From Candidatus Kuenenia stuttgartensis (GTDB taxonomy: Bacteria > Planctomycetota > Planctomycetia > Planctomycetales > Planctomycetaceae), in the NCBI GenBank assembly GCA_945861465.1, contig CAMAVB010000029.1:1-46046 (forward strand): a stretch of 46,046 nucleotides of DNA. The letters run 5' to 3'. Under the pieces are notes generated by a model that worked only from the letters and a program-made list of their open reading frames with translations, ran no database searches and was not told where the DNA came from. Positions 18,701 through 26,465 of this stretch are shown here, in pieces; the stretch's first letter is position 1, and each line of letters starts with the position of its first letter. Made by a program: the position numbers and the translations under genes.

Positions 18701-19654
18701 GACCATCATGGCTGACCCCATCTGCACGCCGGGCTTGACGTTAGGAGTGGCCAGCGTCTTCTGAATCGTTTCAATGAGGTCAATTTTGCGTTGCGCTTTG
18801 ATTGCGGAATTCAATGGTTCCAGCAGGACGATCGCCTTTTGCAATGTGTCAGGAAGTTCGCTCGCAAGTTTCTTCGTTTCTGCATTGCGCGCGTTCAATC
18901 CCAGCGCTTGCTTTTCGAGCAGATTCGCCAGGACAGACAGGTTCTCCGGTGCCAGTTCGAATGTCTTTTTCAATACCTGCAGGAGTTCAGGCGATTCCGA
19001 ATAGTCGCGATGGCCGCTCAATGCCTGCGCCAGTGCAAACCAGTATTCCGCTCTTTCAGGGGCCAATGTCGTCGCTTCGCGGAGATGTTTCAGGCCCTCT
19101 TCCATGCGAGGCTTTGTCGGCGAATCATCCACCACGGCGAGTTTTCCGGCCAACACGGCGGCGATAGCTTTTTCATCGTTTGTCACTGCCAGCTTGCTGT
19201 AGGCAGCGACAGCCACAGCGGCCTTTTGGACCATTTCGCCATACGCCTGCGGATCTTTCGAAAGCGAAAATGGCGATTCCTTGTCCAGCAAAGACAGAAC
19301 ACGCGCAATTGCAAGATTCTTCGCAGCGTCGATATTCCCTGACAGACGTTCGGGAATCTGACTGAGGATCAATTCTGCATCGACCCATTCCTTGTTTTCC
19401 AGATGTCCGATTCCGCGGCTGTGCAGACTCAGGATTTCGCGAACCTGATCTGCAGTTAGGCTGCTTCCGTCTTCTGTTGTTGCCGAGGAATTTTCCCCAA
19501 CCGCAATGGGTGTCTTGCCGTCGGCGTTTTTGGGTACCGGATCACTGGGCGTGCAACCAGTCACAAAAGCGACGGACAATACGGAAATCCCAGCCAGGAG
19601 CGGCATAAAGAACGACGGGGACAGTCGGATCGGACAGATGAAAAGTGTGGTCAT
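15797..19654 (-). CDS. Large lipoprotein with TPR-like, FG-GAP/VCBS and ASPIC/UnbV domains
   Basis: 1285 residues from the ATG at 19654. The open frame continues upstream to 19948 through palindrome copy b, so that extension was rejected. A lipoprotein signal (hydrophobic 15-32, VTG before Cys34) indicates a membrane-anchored protein. Residues ~70-330 are helical with TPR-like pairs (LTADQVREILSLHSRG, RAEYWFALAQALSG). About 380-790 carry FG-GAP-like calcium-loop repeats (NLDGYDDLVLV, EADGDLDLIFA, DNDGRSEFIAV, DDDGDLDLVLT). Next is an ASPIC/UnbV domain (about 800-870: GSVIEVRAG, HLGLGSA, IRVIWTDG). The ~410-residue C-terminal module begins CPYIYTWNGERFEFFSD and has no motif I can name. Likely an extracytoplasmic adhesion or binding protein. 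Start alternatives: ATG at 19675 or 19606. Confidence 0.8.
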   Translation of the reverse strand: MTTLFICPIRLSPSFFMPLLAGISVLSVAFVTGCTPSDPVPKNADGKTPIAVGENSSATTEDGSSLTADQVREILSLHSRGIGHLENKEWVDAELILSQIPERLSGNIDAAKNLAIARVLSLLDKESPFSLSKDPQAYGEMVQKAAVAVAAYSKLAVTNDEKAIAAVLAGKLAVVDDSPTKPRMEEGLKHLREATTLAPERAEYWFALAQALSGHRDYSESPELLQVLKKTFELAPENLSVLANLLEKQALGLNARNAETKKLASELPDTLQKAIVLLEPLNSAIKAQRKIDLIETIQKTLATPNVKPGVQMGSAMMVKNLLVPELATLIDLRRIDRNLLEYLTIDLASTMSLSPDARGSLFTKAEPTVLQPFSVGTGLPNVTGATQVQALDMNLDGYDDLVLVLDGRIRVYSRATPDLADWSVVMETPADAVPFTHFLLADLDRDFDRALTDIKSPSLLRDRDGDRKIVKDVAGQPRWYDTDADLVTWSNSGVALFRNQLNEDGTRSLIPMPVSVTVSGINDVVAADLEADGDLDLIFATSKGLELWKNLNDGEAFETITSGVSLPQYEIVSLAIADFNRDLAMDIVGVSGDGKAGWLQNILHGRFRWQSGLPIPADAIDFAIDECNNDGNWDVIASGPWGVSIVLPKRMTGFSDADVVVLSKTAANTIHRADLDNDGRSEFIAVGAAGLTLLRGTGDGRTEDLTSLLPPGTTATSVAMTDLDDDGDLDLVLTLPDGKLQWLQNNGGEKNQWIEVVARPVGKDEQFPSQRVNMHAIGSVIEVRAGASWQAHIVDSPRLHLGLGSATAADTIRVIWTDGVPQNITDTKLLRARLGILAPQILKGSCPYIYTWNGERFEFFSDCLWAAPLGLVQATGDMAPTREWEYLLISGDRLKPRDENYVLQLTEELWEAAYFDEVKLVAVDHPADVSIFTNEKVGSPEMAAHRIHTVKNPRLPLSARDGLGRDLLPGLTAMDGDYVQPFAGRIMQGAVDEWTMEFDLGKLSDDAGSKPTNVRLFLIGWVFPTDTSLNQAILQNPTIDPPAPPSLEVINSDGNWQTVRPFIGFPSGKTKAMVIDVSDAFLTDDYRIRIRSGMELYWDQAFFTVNESDAETVSQACDLQSADLHFRGFSSRIYADNALFRNGHAPEGYDYDSVTSEPRWNEMMGRFTRYGIATTLLESQDDRMVVMGPGDELTVSFAVPAEQTPAGWKRDFVLYNVGWDKDADLNTVYGQSSEPYPFKAMSRYPIAPDESQPSSPEYQQYMREFQTREYIPFRFRDAVRKADIR

Positions 19655-19726
19655 GGGAGCGGAATCCGGATACATGTGCAAATTGATGCTGCGGAGGCGG
19701 CTAGTGGGCTTGGAAAAACCCTGGCT

Positions 19727-19837
19727 CTCTGTCATGCATTCATTGATGGATTGCGTGCCACGGGCTTTGCCAGTGCTCCCCATTTGCAGGAAGCACTGGC
19801 AGAGCCAGTGGCACACATCAATACACGACTGACAGAG
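19727..19837. repeat. GTGCCAC palindromic repeat, copy b
   Basis: Outer ends CTCTGTCA and TGACAGAG are inverted; inner arms GTGCCACGGGCTTTGCCAGT and ACTGGCAGAGCCAGTGGCAC pair with few mismatches. It lies just upstream of the lipoprotein start, so it is in or next to its 5' untranslated region. Same orientation as copy c, only 98 nt away. Confidence 0.85.
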
Positions 19838-19895
19838 CACTTGTACATACGCAGCATAATCAATCCGCACGAACCAAACTTCGATCTGCGGCATG

Positions 19896-19927
19896 AAAAA
19901 GCCCGGCATGGTTGAAATGCCGGGCTT
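19896..19927 (-). terminator. Rho-independent terminator of the thioredoxin-fold gene
   Basis: On the minus strand AAGCCCGGCAT, loop TTCAACC, then ATGCCGGGCTT and a run of Ts make an 11-bp perfect stem followed by a U-tract. It lies 154 nt past the stop of the gene at 20081-22150, with palindrome copy c between. It separates that gene from the lipoprotein gene. Confidence 0.85.
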
Positions 19928-19935
19928 CGGTAGTG

Positions 19936-20048
19936 TTTTGTCACGCATTCATTGATGGGTTGTGTGCCACTGGCTCTGCCAGTGCTCCCCATTTTGCAGG
20001 AAGCACTGGCAGAGCCAGTGGCACACATCAATGCACGACTGACAAAGC
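19936..20048. repeat. GTGTGCCACTGGC palindromic repeat, copy c
   Basis: Arms GTGCCACTGGCTCTGCCAGT and ACTGGCAGAGCCAGTGGCAC are perfectly complementary; outer ends TTTTGTCA and TGACAAAG. It lies in the 3' untranslated region between the thioredoxin-fold gene and its terminator. Confidence 0.85.
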
Positions 20049-20080
20049 AGCAGGTTTCTGGTGATAATGCCTGAGAGAAC

Positions 20081-22150
20081 TCAGTTGAGGGCTTTGGTTT
20101 TCTCCGCCGTTGTGTTTTCGGTGTCGTCGGGTGATTCCGTCTCCGGGGCCGGAATGGCTTGTAGTTTCTTACCTTTCAGCAATGCATCGACAGCGAAGTC
20201 CAGATTGGCCGTCGTGATTCCGCCCTCCACAATCCCCTGCTTGTTGACCAGAAACATCGTGGGAACGGAAACGATCCCATATCCAAAGTCACCCGGTTGC
20301 ATGCCGTCTTCTTTTGGAGCTTCCCGCAGACTCTGCCACGTGATTCCTTGCTGCTTCAGATAGGCGGGCAGATTGCTGAGATCGCTGTCCATGTTCACGC
20401 CAAGGATTTCAAAACCGTCCTTGTTGAATTTCGTATAGGCAGCCTGAATAGCAGGCAGATCTGCGGTAAACGGCTGAGCGTATGAAGCCCAGAACACGAC
20501 GAGCAGAACTTTGCCGTCATACTGCGCGGACGAAAGATCCTTCTGATACAGAGTCTTCCCGGCGAGTTGCAGCTTATTGCCCGTCAGTGTCAGACGACGC
20601 AGGGCTCCCTGAGCCTTCACGCCGCCTTCCGTCTTTGAATAGTTTTTGGCAAGCTGCTCGTACCAGGCCTTCGCATCGTCCAGACGTCCCATCAGTTCGT
20701 AACTGATCGCGAGCTGCACCACAGCGTCAGGAGCATCTTCTGACTTTGGCCATTTGCGGGCGAATCCTTCGAGTTGTTCAAACCACCATTTCTGAGTCAC
20801 CTCACGAGACTTGCGGCCATCGGCTTCAGTTTTGGCTTTGTCGTCTTCTTTCAGACGGACTGCGTACTCGGCCATCAGGCGGCGATACAGGACGTAGCCC
20901 AGCAGCGCCTCGTTGCTTTTGACCGCATCCTGAAGCGCGATCAGTCGCGGCAATCCTTCGGGGTACAATCCGGACTGTGTCGCCGTTGACAGACTGTCGG
21001 TATACTGCTGAATCCATTGCTGGCGCGATTCATCGTCTTTTGCTGAAGCGACCAGCTTTTCGCTCAGGTTCGCGCGTACAACATTGTAGTCTGCAAACGC
21101 CTGTGCAGGAGCATCAGGCTCCGGACTGGCTTCATCAATTTTCTGCAGTTCGGCGAGCAGCTTTTGCATGTCAGCCGATATCCCATTCGCGTCAGGAGAT
21201 TGGGGTATTGGATCAAACGGCTGCATCATCACACCGCCGACAGAAACAACAGCCTTACCAGTCGTATCAACAGGCGTCGGAATCTGAGCCAACTTCCAGA
21301 CATCACCAATCTGAATCATTTCGCCAATCGAGATCAGTTCGTATTTTTCACCATTCTGAATTGTCGCCATCGCGTTCTCGTACACGATGATATCTCGGGC
21401 TGCACCCAGCTCTTCGCCTGGAACCATTCCTGGGAGAGGTGCATCGAACCGCACCCAGACGCTGTTCTTATTGAGTACTTTCGAATCTGTCAGCGACGTC
21501 TGAACTTTTTTCGGAACATCACTGACTGCCTCCTGTAGCTTTTTTGTCATCTCAGCCGGCAGTCGCAGTGATCGGATATCAGCCTCGTTCAGCAGCACTG
21601 TGTTCAGTCGAGCAAGATCACTGCTGGTCATGGCTTCGACCGCGATGCGCGCGGCTTCCTGAGCGGACAGAATTTTCCAACTGTCAATACGACCGTCTTC
21701 ATCTTCGTCCAGGCCCCATCGCGTGCCACCCCAGTTCATCCAGCGGTATTGATCCGGACGGACGTTCTTTTTGGTTTTTGCGTCACCATTCGTATCGACT
21801 TCGCGGTAAACTTCCAGACCCATGTGATAGTAGCGGAACATGTCCGGAACACTGTCTCCATTGGAATCAGTAAAGCGTCGCAGCACCTGACCAGCCCCGT
21901 TTGTGATGACGTAGCTGCCTTTTTCCAATGCGAGGCTGCATTTTGCCATTTCGGCTGCGTCCGGGGTGTCGTATTCGACATCCTTCTGTGTCGGCTTGTA
22001 TCCCTTGAGCAATTGTTCGGCCGTCGGTTTTGCGGTTTGTGCTTCTGCAGTCAAGGCGGATCCGAATCCGCAAGCTGTGGCTGCCAGAAACATGATGGCC
22101 GATTGAAAACCAGCCCGCGCCCGCGCCTGGCGAGAGGTCGTAATATGCAT
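20081..22150 (-). CDS. Exported protein with C-terminal thioredoxin-like (TlpA/AhpC-TSA) domain lacking CXXC
   Basis: 689 residues from the ATG at 22150, which has GGAG 8 nt upstream; an ATG at 22204 lacks one. Signal peptide about 1-37 (SAIMFLAATACGFGSALTA, cleaved near AEA/QT). Residues ~85-165 hold calcium-loop-like motifs (DSNGDSVPD, DTNGDAKTK, DEDEDGRID). A helical middle includes TPR-like AISYELMGRLDDAKAWYEQ. The last ~130 residues are a TlpA-like thioredoxin fold: VLLVVFWASYAQPF, ILGVNMD and the cis-proline VPTMFLV. Where TlpA has WCxxC, this has YAQPF, so both cysteines are absent and disulfide chemistry is not expected. A terminator follows at 19896-19927. Cell location is inferred to be periplasmic; partner unknown. 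Confidence 0.8.
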   Translation of the reverse strand: MHITTSRQARARAGFQSAIMFLAATACGFGSALTAEAQTAKPTAEQLLKGYKPTQKDVEYDTPDAAEMAKCSLALEKGSYVITNGAGQVLRRFTDSNGDSVPDMFRYYHMGLEVYREVDTNGDAKTKKNVRPDQYRWMNWGGTRWGLDEDEDGRIDSWKILSAQEAARIAVEAMTSSDLARLNTVLLNEADIRSLRLPAEMTKKLQEAVSDVPKKVQTSLTDSKVLNKNSVWVRFDAPLPGMVPGEELGAARDIIVYENAMATIQNGEKYELISIGEMIQIGDVWKLAQIPTPVDTTGKAVVSVGGVMMQPFDPIPQSPDANGISADMQKLLAELQKIDEASPEPDAPAQAFADYNVVRANLSEKLVASAKDDESRQQWIQQYTDSLSTATQSGLYPEGLPRLIALQDAVKSNEALLGYVLYRRLMAEYAVRLKEDDKAKTEADGRKSREVTQKWWFEQLEGFARKWPKSEDAPDAVVQLAISYELMGRLDDAKAWYEQLAKNYSKTEGGVKAQGALRRLTLTGNKLQLAGKTLYQKDLSSAQYDGKVLLVVFWASYAQPFTADLPAIQAAYTKFNKDGFEILGVNMDSDLSNLPAYLKQQGITWQSLREAPKEDGMQPGDFGYGIVSVPTMFLVNKQGIVEGGITTANLDFAVDALLKGKKLQAIPAPETESPDDTENTTAEKTKALN

Positions 22151-22311
22151 CCCTGATACTCCGTCCACTAGAAAAACATCTTCGAAGTATTTGCCGCGTT
22201 CCATTCAAAGGAGGCTCCCACCTGCTTTCTGCGGCAACAATTGCCGAAGTGTAGGCAATTCCCCGGCTTCAAGTCACCCCCGGTTTTTCCCGGGATTTTC
22301 TCTCGCCGTCT

Positions 22312-22388
22312 GTAGGGTGGGACAAGCGAAGCGCCGGCCCACCATTCTTTCGATATGGTGGGCCGGCGCTCCGCTTGTCCCACCCTAC
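22312..22388. repeat. GTAGGGTGGGACAAGCG palindrome, complete copy
   Basis: A 77-bp near-perfect palindrome: GTAGGGTGGGACAAGCG / CGCTTGTCCCACCCTAC outer arms and GCGCCGGCCCACCAT / ATGGTGGGCCGGCGC inner arms. It lies in the 556-nt region between the divergent thioredoxin-fold and Gfo/Idh/MocA genes, where no gene was seen. Related to 488-607 and 2028-2069. Confidence 0.9.
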
Positions 22389-22565
22389 GAAGTCACAAAC
22401 TGGCCAGGCGTATGCCTTGGGGAAAGACTCACTTTGCCTCAACGGCAGTTAAGACAGCCGGAAAGCGGGACAGTGGATTGAAACACTGTGGATTCCCCTT
22501 GTCAACATGAAGACCTACAATTTCGGAACGCATGGTTCGGTCATCAATCATTCTGGTGCAAGCAG

Positions 22566-22636
22566 CCACAGATAAACACAAATTCACACAGATAGAAATC
22601 AATAGTCAATCTGTGTTCATCCGTGTCCATCTGTGG
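22566..22636. repeat. CCACAGATxxACAC-type palindromic repeat
   Basis: CCACAGATAAACACAAATTC at the left and ATCCGTGTCCATCTGTGG at the right are imperfect inverted arms around AATCAATAGTCAATC. The CCACAGATG/ACACGGATG theme is a very common dispersed repeat in many bacterial genomes. It lies about 70 nt upstream of the Gfo/Idh/MocA start. Confidence 0.75.
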
Positions 22637-22706
22637 TTTCAACTTTCATTCTTGAAATGTCGTGAACGGTTACAAAGAACGGTTACAAAGAAAAGGCAGA
22701 CAAGAC

Positions 22707-23963
22707 ATGGCTTCGGATTCCGCGCGGATTCAGGTTCGAGCCGGCATGGTCGGGATGGGGATGATTTTCGATGAAACGTATCGACCTTTCTTCGAGAATG
22801 TCAAGAAACGTGGATTGTACGATCGTTCATTTGGAGATGTCGATGTGCCACTCGTGGCCGTCGCATCGAAGACCGGGCAGCGGGCGGATCGTTATCAGAA
22901 GCAGGCAAAGTCGCTGGGGATAGAGTTTCAGAACTTTCGCGGTGACACGGCCGTACAGGAATTGCTCAAACAGGATCTGTCGTTCGCCTGCGTCGCGACA
23001 CCTGACAATCGCCATTTCGAAGCCAGCAAAGCGATCCTGCAGGCGGGCGTGCATCTCCTGGTAGAAAAACCATCCGTACTTTCACTGCAGGAACTGGATG
23101 AACTTGTTGCATTGGCAGAAGAACGCAGCGTCCTGGCGCGCGTTGTGTATCACAAGCTGCTGGACCCGGATCATAAGAAGCTACGCACGCTCGTATATGA
23201 CAATGTGCTGCAGCATGTCAACAATGGCTATTGTTCGTTACTGGAACCACGACAAATTTCGGGAGCTCAGTTTTCTGAATGGATCTCTGGTCGCAATCCA
23301 GGAACGTACGTCGCAGTCCACTATATTAAGCTCATCGATTTCACCTTCGGCGGGCGATTGAAGACGATCACATGCACAGGCCAGCGGGGCATTGTAGGAG
23401 CGGCGGACGGCAACACATGGGACAGTGTGCAATTACGGCTGATCTACGAATACGATTCCGGGCGTGAGGCCGCATTTGACATTCATACGTCCTGGGTGGC
23501 TCCTGATAATTTTCCCGGCTATGTCGAGCAGGAAGTTCAGTTCCGTTTCGACAATGGCGTCTGGAACGGACATTCCCGCAAACGCGGGGTTGAGGTCACA
23601 GTCGAGAATTTAACGCCGATCCGCATGAAAAACACAATCAATAATCACTACAACGGCACATTTGTCGAACCGTGGGGTGAGAGGAGTCAGCGCGGGTACG
23701 GTGTGGAAGTCATCGACCGCTTTGCGAGAGAAGTCGCATTTGTCGAACACGGCGGTTCGGCGGCTGCACGTGAAGAGAGACTGAAATTCGTCCGCTCGCT
23801 GCATTATGCAGATCTTGCGGCTGATCGTCAGGTTGTGGCCGCCGTTCAGGCAATGGAAATGATTCTGGAGCAACAAGCGGTCGGTTGTCCGGACTGTGTG
23901 GTGCGTTATGACGGCCAGCAATTGCAATTATTGAAGCCGACGCAGAAGATTTGTGAAAGTTGA
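22707..23963 (+). CDS. Gfo/Idh/MocA-family oxidoreductase
   Basis: 418 residues from the ATG at 22707 (MASDSARIQVRAGMVGMGMI). An earlier ATG at 22662 would begin in a short direct duplication (GAACGGTTACAAAG twice) and was rejected. The N-terminal Rossmann fold has GMVGMGMI instead of the usual GxGxxG. CVATPDNRHFE and AGVHLLVEKPS give the conserved EKP motif, with the Lys in the catalytic centre. The C-terminal half is the substrate-binding alpha/beta domain (HYIKLIDFTFG, GREAAFDIHTSW). Expected: NAD(P)-dependent oxidation of a sugar or cyclitol; substrate unknown. The last residues carry a GCPDCVVRYDG tail with CxxC. It is separated from dnaG by 519 nt and is probably independent. Confidence 0.85.
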   Translation: MASDSARIQVRAGMVGMGMIFDETYRPFFENVKKRGLYDRSFGDVDVPLVAVASKTGQRADRYQKQAKSLGIEFQNFRGDTAVQELLKQDLSFACVATPDNRHFEASKAILQAGVHLLVEKPSVLSLQELDELVALAEERSVLARVVYHKLLDPDHKKLRTLVYDNVLQHVNNGYCSLLEPRQISGAQFSEWISGRNPGTYVAVHYIKLIDFTFGGRLKTITCTGQRGIVGAADGNTWDSVQLRLIYEYDSGREAAFDIHTSWVAPDNFPGYVEQEVQFRFDNGVWNGHSRKRGVEVTVENLTPIRMKNTINNHYNGTFVEPWGERSQRGYGVEVIDRFAREVAFVEHGGSAAAREERLKFVRSLHYADLAADRQVVAAVQAMEMILEQQAVGCPDCVVRYDGQQLQLLKPTQKICES

Positions 23964-24234
23964 GGGTTGCTTACCCAAGTCTCGGACAAGAATGTCCAAG
24001 GTTCAGGAATCGCCGATTTGACCCCGTCAAATTCTTCCCAACGTTTTCGCCCGACATGAGGCGTTCCAGGCCAGATTTCGTCCGAATTCAAAAAATGCGG
24101 GCAGGTGTTCCTGTTGAGCCGACTTCCGGATGTCTTCCGAAAGCGGGGAAAAAGCATCAAATAGAAGCCTGCAACATTGTGCCACGCAAGACTTTGCGAC
24201 ATCGGATTTCGCCGCGTCAGTCGGAAGCAACAGC

Positions 24235-24262
24235 TTGACCGGAAGCGAATCGCGGTTAGAAT
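24235..24262 (+). promoter_or_regulatory. Candidate sigma-70 promoter upstream of dnaG
   Basis: TTGACC (24235-24240) and TAGAAT (24257-24262), separated by 16 nt, are close to the sigma-70 consensus and point toward dnaG, 220 nt downstream. The whole 519-nt interval (23964-24482) otherwise shows no gene. Not verifiable without transcript data. Confidence 0.4.
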
Positions 24263-24482
24263 TGCGCGACGCCGGACGAGGAGTTCAGGAAGCAACTCCG
24301 GGTGTCACAATGTTAAGTCCTTCAGCGGTTGAGCGATGATGCTCCCACTGAATTTCAATATTCCCTCTGGCAACTTCCATCGACACACAGCTCTTTTGGC
24401 TGCGCGGATCGCTTGTTGTTCCAATGGGGAAAGAATGAGTCAGCATCCGACGGTTTGACGGATCACTTGATCGGAGTTCATT

Positions 24483-26387
24483 GTGGTTCAGGGTTTGGGA
24501 GATGACTTTAAGGAGCTTGTTCGGTCCAGCACGAATATCGTGGATCTGGTTTCAGAGATCGTGGCACTGAAACCGATTCACGGTGGGCGGGACTTTGTTG
24601 GGCTATGCCCGTTTCATGACGATAAGAATCCGTCTTTTCACGTTTATCCGGATCGACAATCCTATCGATGCTGGGTGTGTGATGCGGGCGGAGATTGTTT
24701 TCGCTGGGTGATGGAGATTGAGCGTGTTCCGTTTCCGGAAGCGATTGAGTCGCTTGCGCGGCGGGCGCGGCTGGAAATTCCTAAACATACACGCAGTGGG
24801 GGATCAGTCGAGAACGCAAGTCGGAAAACAGATTCGTTGGTGGTGGTCGAATGGGCCGTCAACCTGATGAATCAGACGTTGCGGACTGCACCAATCGCCG
24901 AAAACGCCCGACAGTATGTATTGAAACGAAAATTATCTGATGAAACAGTGAACAATTTCAAGCTGGGATATCATCCGGAGGACTGGAACTGGTTCCTGGA
25001 AAAGGCGCGAGGGAAATTTACTCCGGCTCAACTTGTATCTGCCGGGTTGATTCAGGAACGAAACAACGGACCTGGATACTTTGATAATTTAGTTGGTCGG
25101 CTGGTGTTTCCGATTTTTGACGAACGTGGCCGTCCGGTTGCGTTTGGAGGACGAGTGTTGCCGGGAGGCAACATCGAGAGTGATGCGAAATACTGGAACA
25201 GTGTCGAAAGTGCGATCTTTCAGAAACGGCGAATGTTGTTTGCCTTCGATCGGGCTCGTGAAGCAATTCGGAAGAGCAAAACAGCGATCATCGTAGAAGG
25301 ATATATGGACTGCATCGCCTGCCATCAGGCGGGTGTGATGAATGCGGTGGCGACTCTTGGGACAGCGATGACGGAGGAACATGTCCGTTTTTTGCGGCGA
25401 TTTGCAGAAAAAGTTGTTCTGGTTTATGACAGTGATGACGCAGGGCAACAGGCGGCAGAACGATCAATTTCTCGATTTCTTGCTCAGGATCTGGATCTTC
25501 GCATTCTGAATGTGCCGTCAGGCAAGGATCCTGCGGATTACCTTGAAACACACACGTCACAGGAATTTTACAAGCTCACAGAAACGGCCGCTGAGGCGTG
25601 GGAATACAAACTGCAATCGGTTCTGCGGCGCACGGACGTACATTCGCTGGCCGGGCGTCAGCAGATTCTGAATCACATGCTGGAATTCCTCGCGGAGTCG
25701 CAAGGACTGGCCGGAACGGTTCGCGAAGATATGATACTTGTCAATGTGTGCGGGCGAGTTCAGGTGGATGAGCGCACGGCACGCAAACAACTGAATGAAG
25801 TAAGAAACAAGACCCAAAAGAAAAGCGTGTTTCGTCGTGATTCTGACCGGCAGTCGGCGGAGTCTGCACCTCGTCCCGAGAACGCAATTGAGCGTGCGGA
25901 ACGCGAGATGCTGGAGATCATTTTGACTTGTCCGGAGACCATCGACCTGATCCAGCACCATATTGGGGCGGATGATTTCGAGAATGTGCGACATCGGCGG
26001 CTGCTGGCGTTGTGCATCGACCTGTGGAAGGAAGACGGAGACCTTCCCGAACTGAGCCGATTGATCATTGCAGCGGATTCAGATTCAGATCTTTTGAGTC
26101 TGATCAATGCGGTGGTGGATGGTGCTGAGAAGAGAGGGATCTTCAGGCTTGTGACCGATCAGCCGAATGGTCATGAGCAACACGGCACCTCGGTGCCAAA
26201 CCATCTGGAACGGGTCCTCGGACCAATTCTGGAGCGGCGAGAAAAACGACTGAACCTCGTGTCGAAACATCTACTGTCTCAATCGGCAAGGCCCGTGAGC
26301 GAACTCGACGACGATCAGAGAGACTTGCTCCGCCGACTTACTGATTTCCGTCAAAATCAAATGGGTCATCCTTCTTCCACGAAGTAA
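24483..26387 (+). CDS. dnaG: DNA primase DnaG
   Basis: 634 residues, normal for DnaG. Start is a GTG at 24483 with GGAG 6 nt upstream. Residues 1-100 contain the CHC2 zinc finger: FVGLCPFHDDKNPSFHV and YRCWVCDAGGD give the Cys/His pattern. The TOPRIM catalytic core follows: the Glu of IIVEGYMD (about 268-275), then VYDSDDAG (about 318-325) for the metal-binding acidic residues. The C-terminal ~180 residues (ERAEREMLEIIL...) correspond to the DnaB-interacting domain. It synthesises the RNA primers for Okazaki fragments. The gene immediately precedes rpoD, with 78 nt between, as in the classical macromolecular-synthesis operon; rpsU is not upstream. Confidence 0.97.
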   Translation: MVQGLGDDFKELVRSSTNIVDLVSEIVALKPIHGGRDFVGLCPFHDDKNPSFHVYPDRQSYRCWVCDAGGDCFRWVMEIERVPFPEAIESLARRARLEIPKHTRSGGSVENASRKTDSLVVVEWAVNLMNQTLRTAPIAENARQYVLKRKLSDETVNNFKLGYHPEDWNWFLEKARGKFTPAQLVSAGLIQERNNGPGYFDNLVGRLVFPIFDERGRPVAFGGRVLPGGNIESDAKYWNSVESAIFQKRRMLFAFDRAREAIRKSKTAIIVEGYMDCIACHQAGVMNAVATLGTAMTEEHVRFLRRFAEKVVLVYDSDDAGQQAAERSISRFLAQDLDLRILNVPSGKDPADYLETHTSQEFYKLTETAAEAWEYKLQSVLRRTDVHSLAGRQQILNHMLEFLAESQGLAGTVREDMILVNVCGRVQVDERTARKQLNEVRNKTQKKSVFRRDSDRQSAESAPRPENAIERAEREMLEIILTCPETIDLIQHHIGADDFENVRHRRLLALCIDLWKEDGDLPELSRLIIAADSDSDLLSLINAVVDGAEKRGIFRLVTDQPNGHEQHGTSVPNHLERVLGPILERREKRLNLVSKHLLSQSARPVSELDDDQRDLLRRLTDFRQNQMGHPSSTK

Positions 26388-26393
26388 GACAGT

Positions 26394-26410
26394 TGTCACT
26401 GGATGTGACA
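26394..26410 (+). promoter_or_regulatory. Palindrome between dnaG and rpoD
   Basis: TGTCAC-TGGAT-GTGACA is a perfect 6-bp dyad beginning 7 nt after the dnaG stop and followed by GTTTTC. It could be a weak attenuator letting rpoD be expressed at a different level, or an operator. The stem is short, so the role is uncertain. Confidence 0.4.
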
Positions 26411-26465
26411 GTTTTCTCCATCATCACACATCAGTCGACGACCAAAAAACCACAGGAGCTTGAAC

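Noticed and set aside
19655-19948. Longer N-terminus of the FG-GAP lipoprotein (98 extra residues)
   Set aside because: It runs through palindrome copy b and the terminator of the upstream gene; the lipoprotein signal begins at 19654.
22160-22700. Possible small RNA or riboswitch between the thioredoxin-fold and Gfo/Idh/MocA genes
   Set aside because: The structured parts are dispersed palindromic repeats; no riboswitch core is recognisable.
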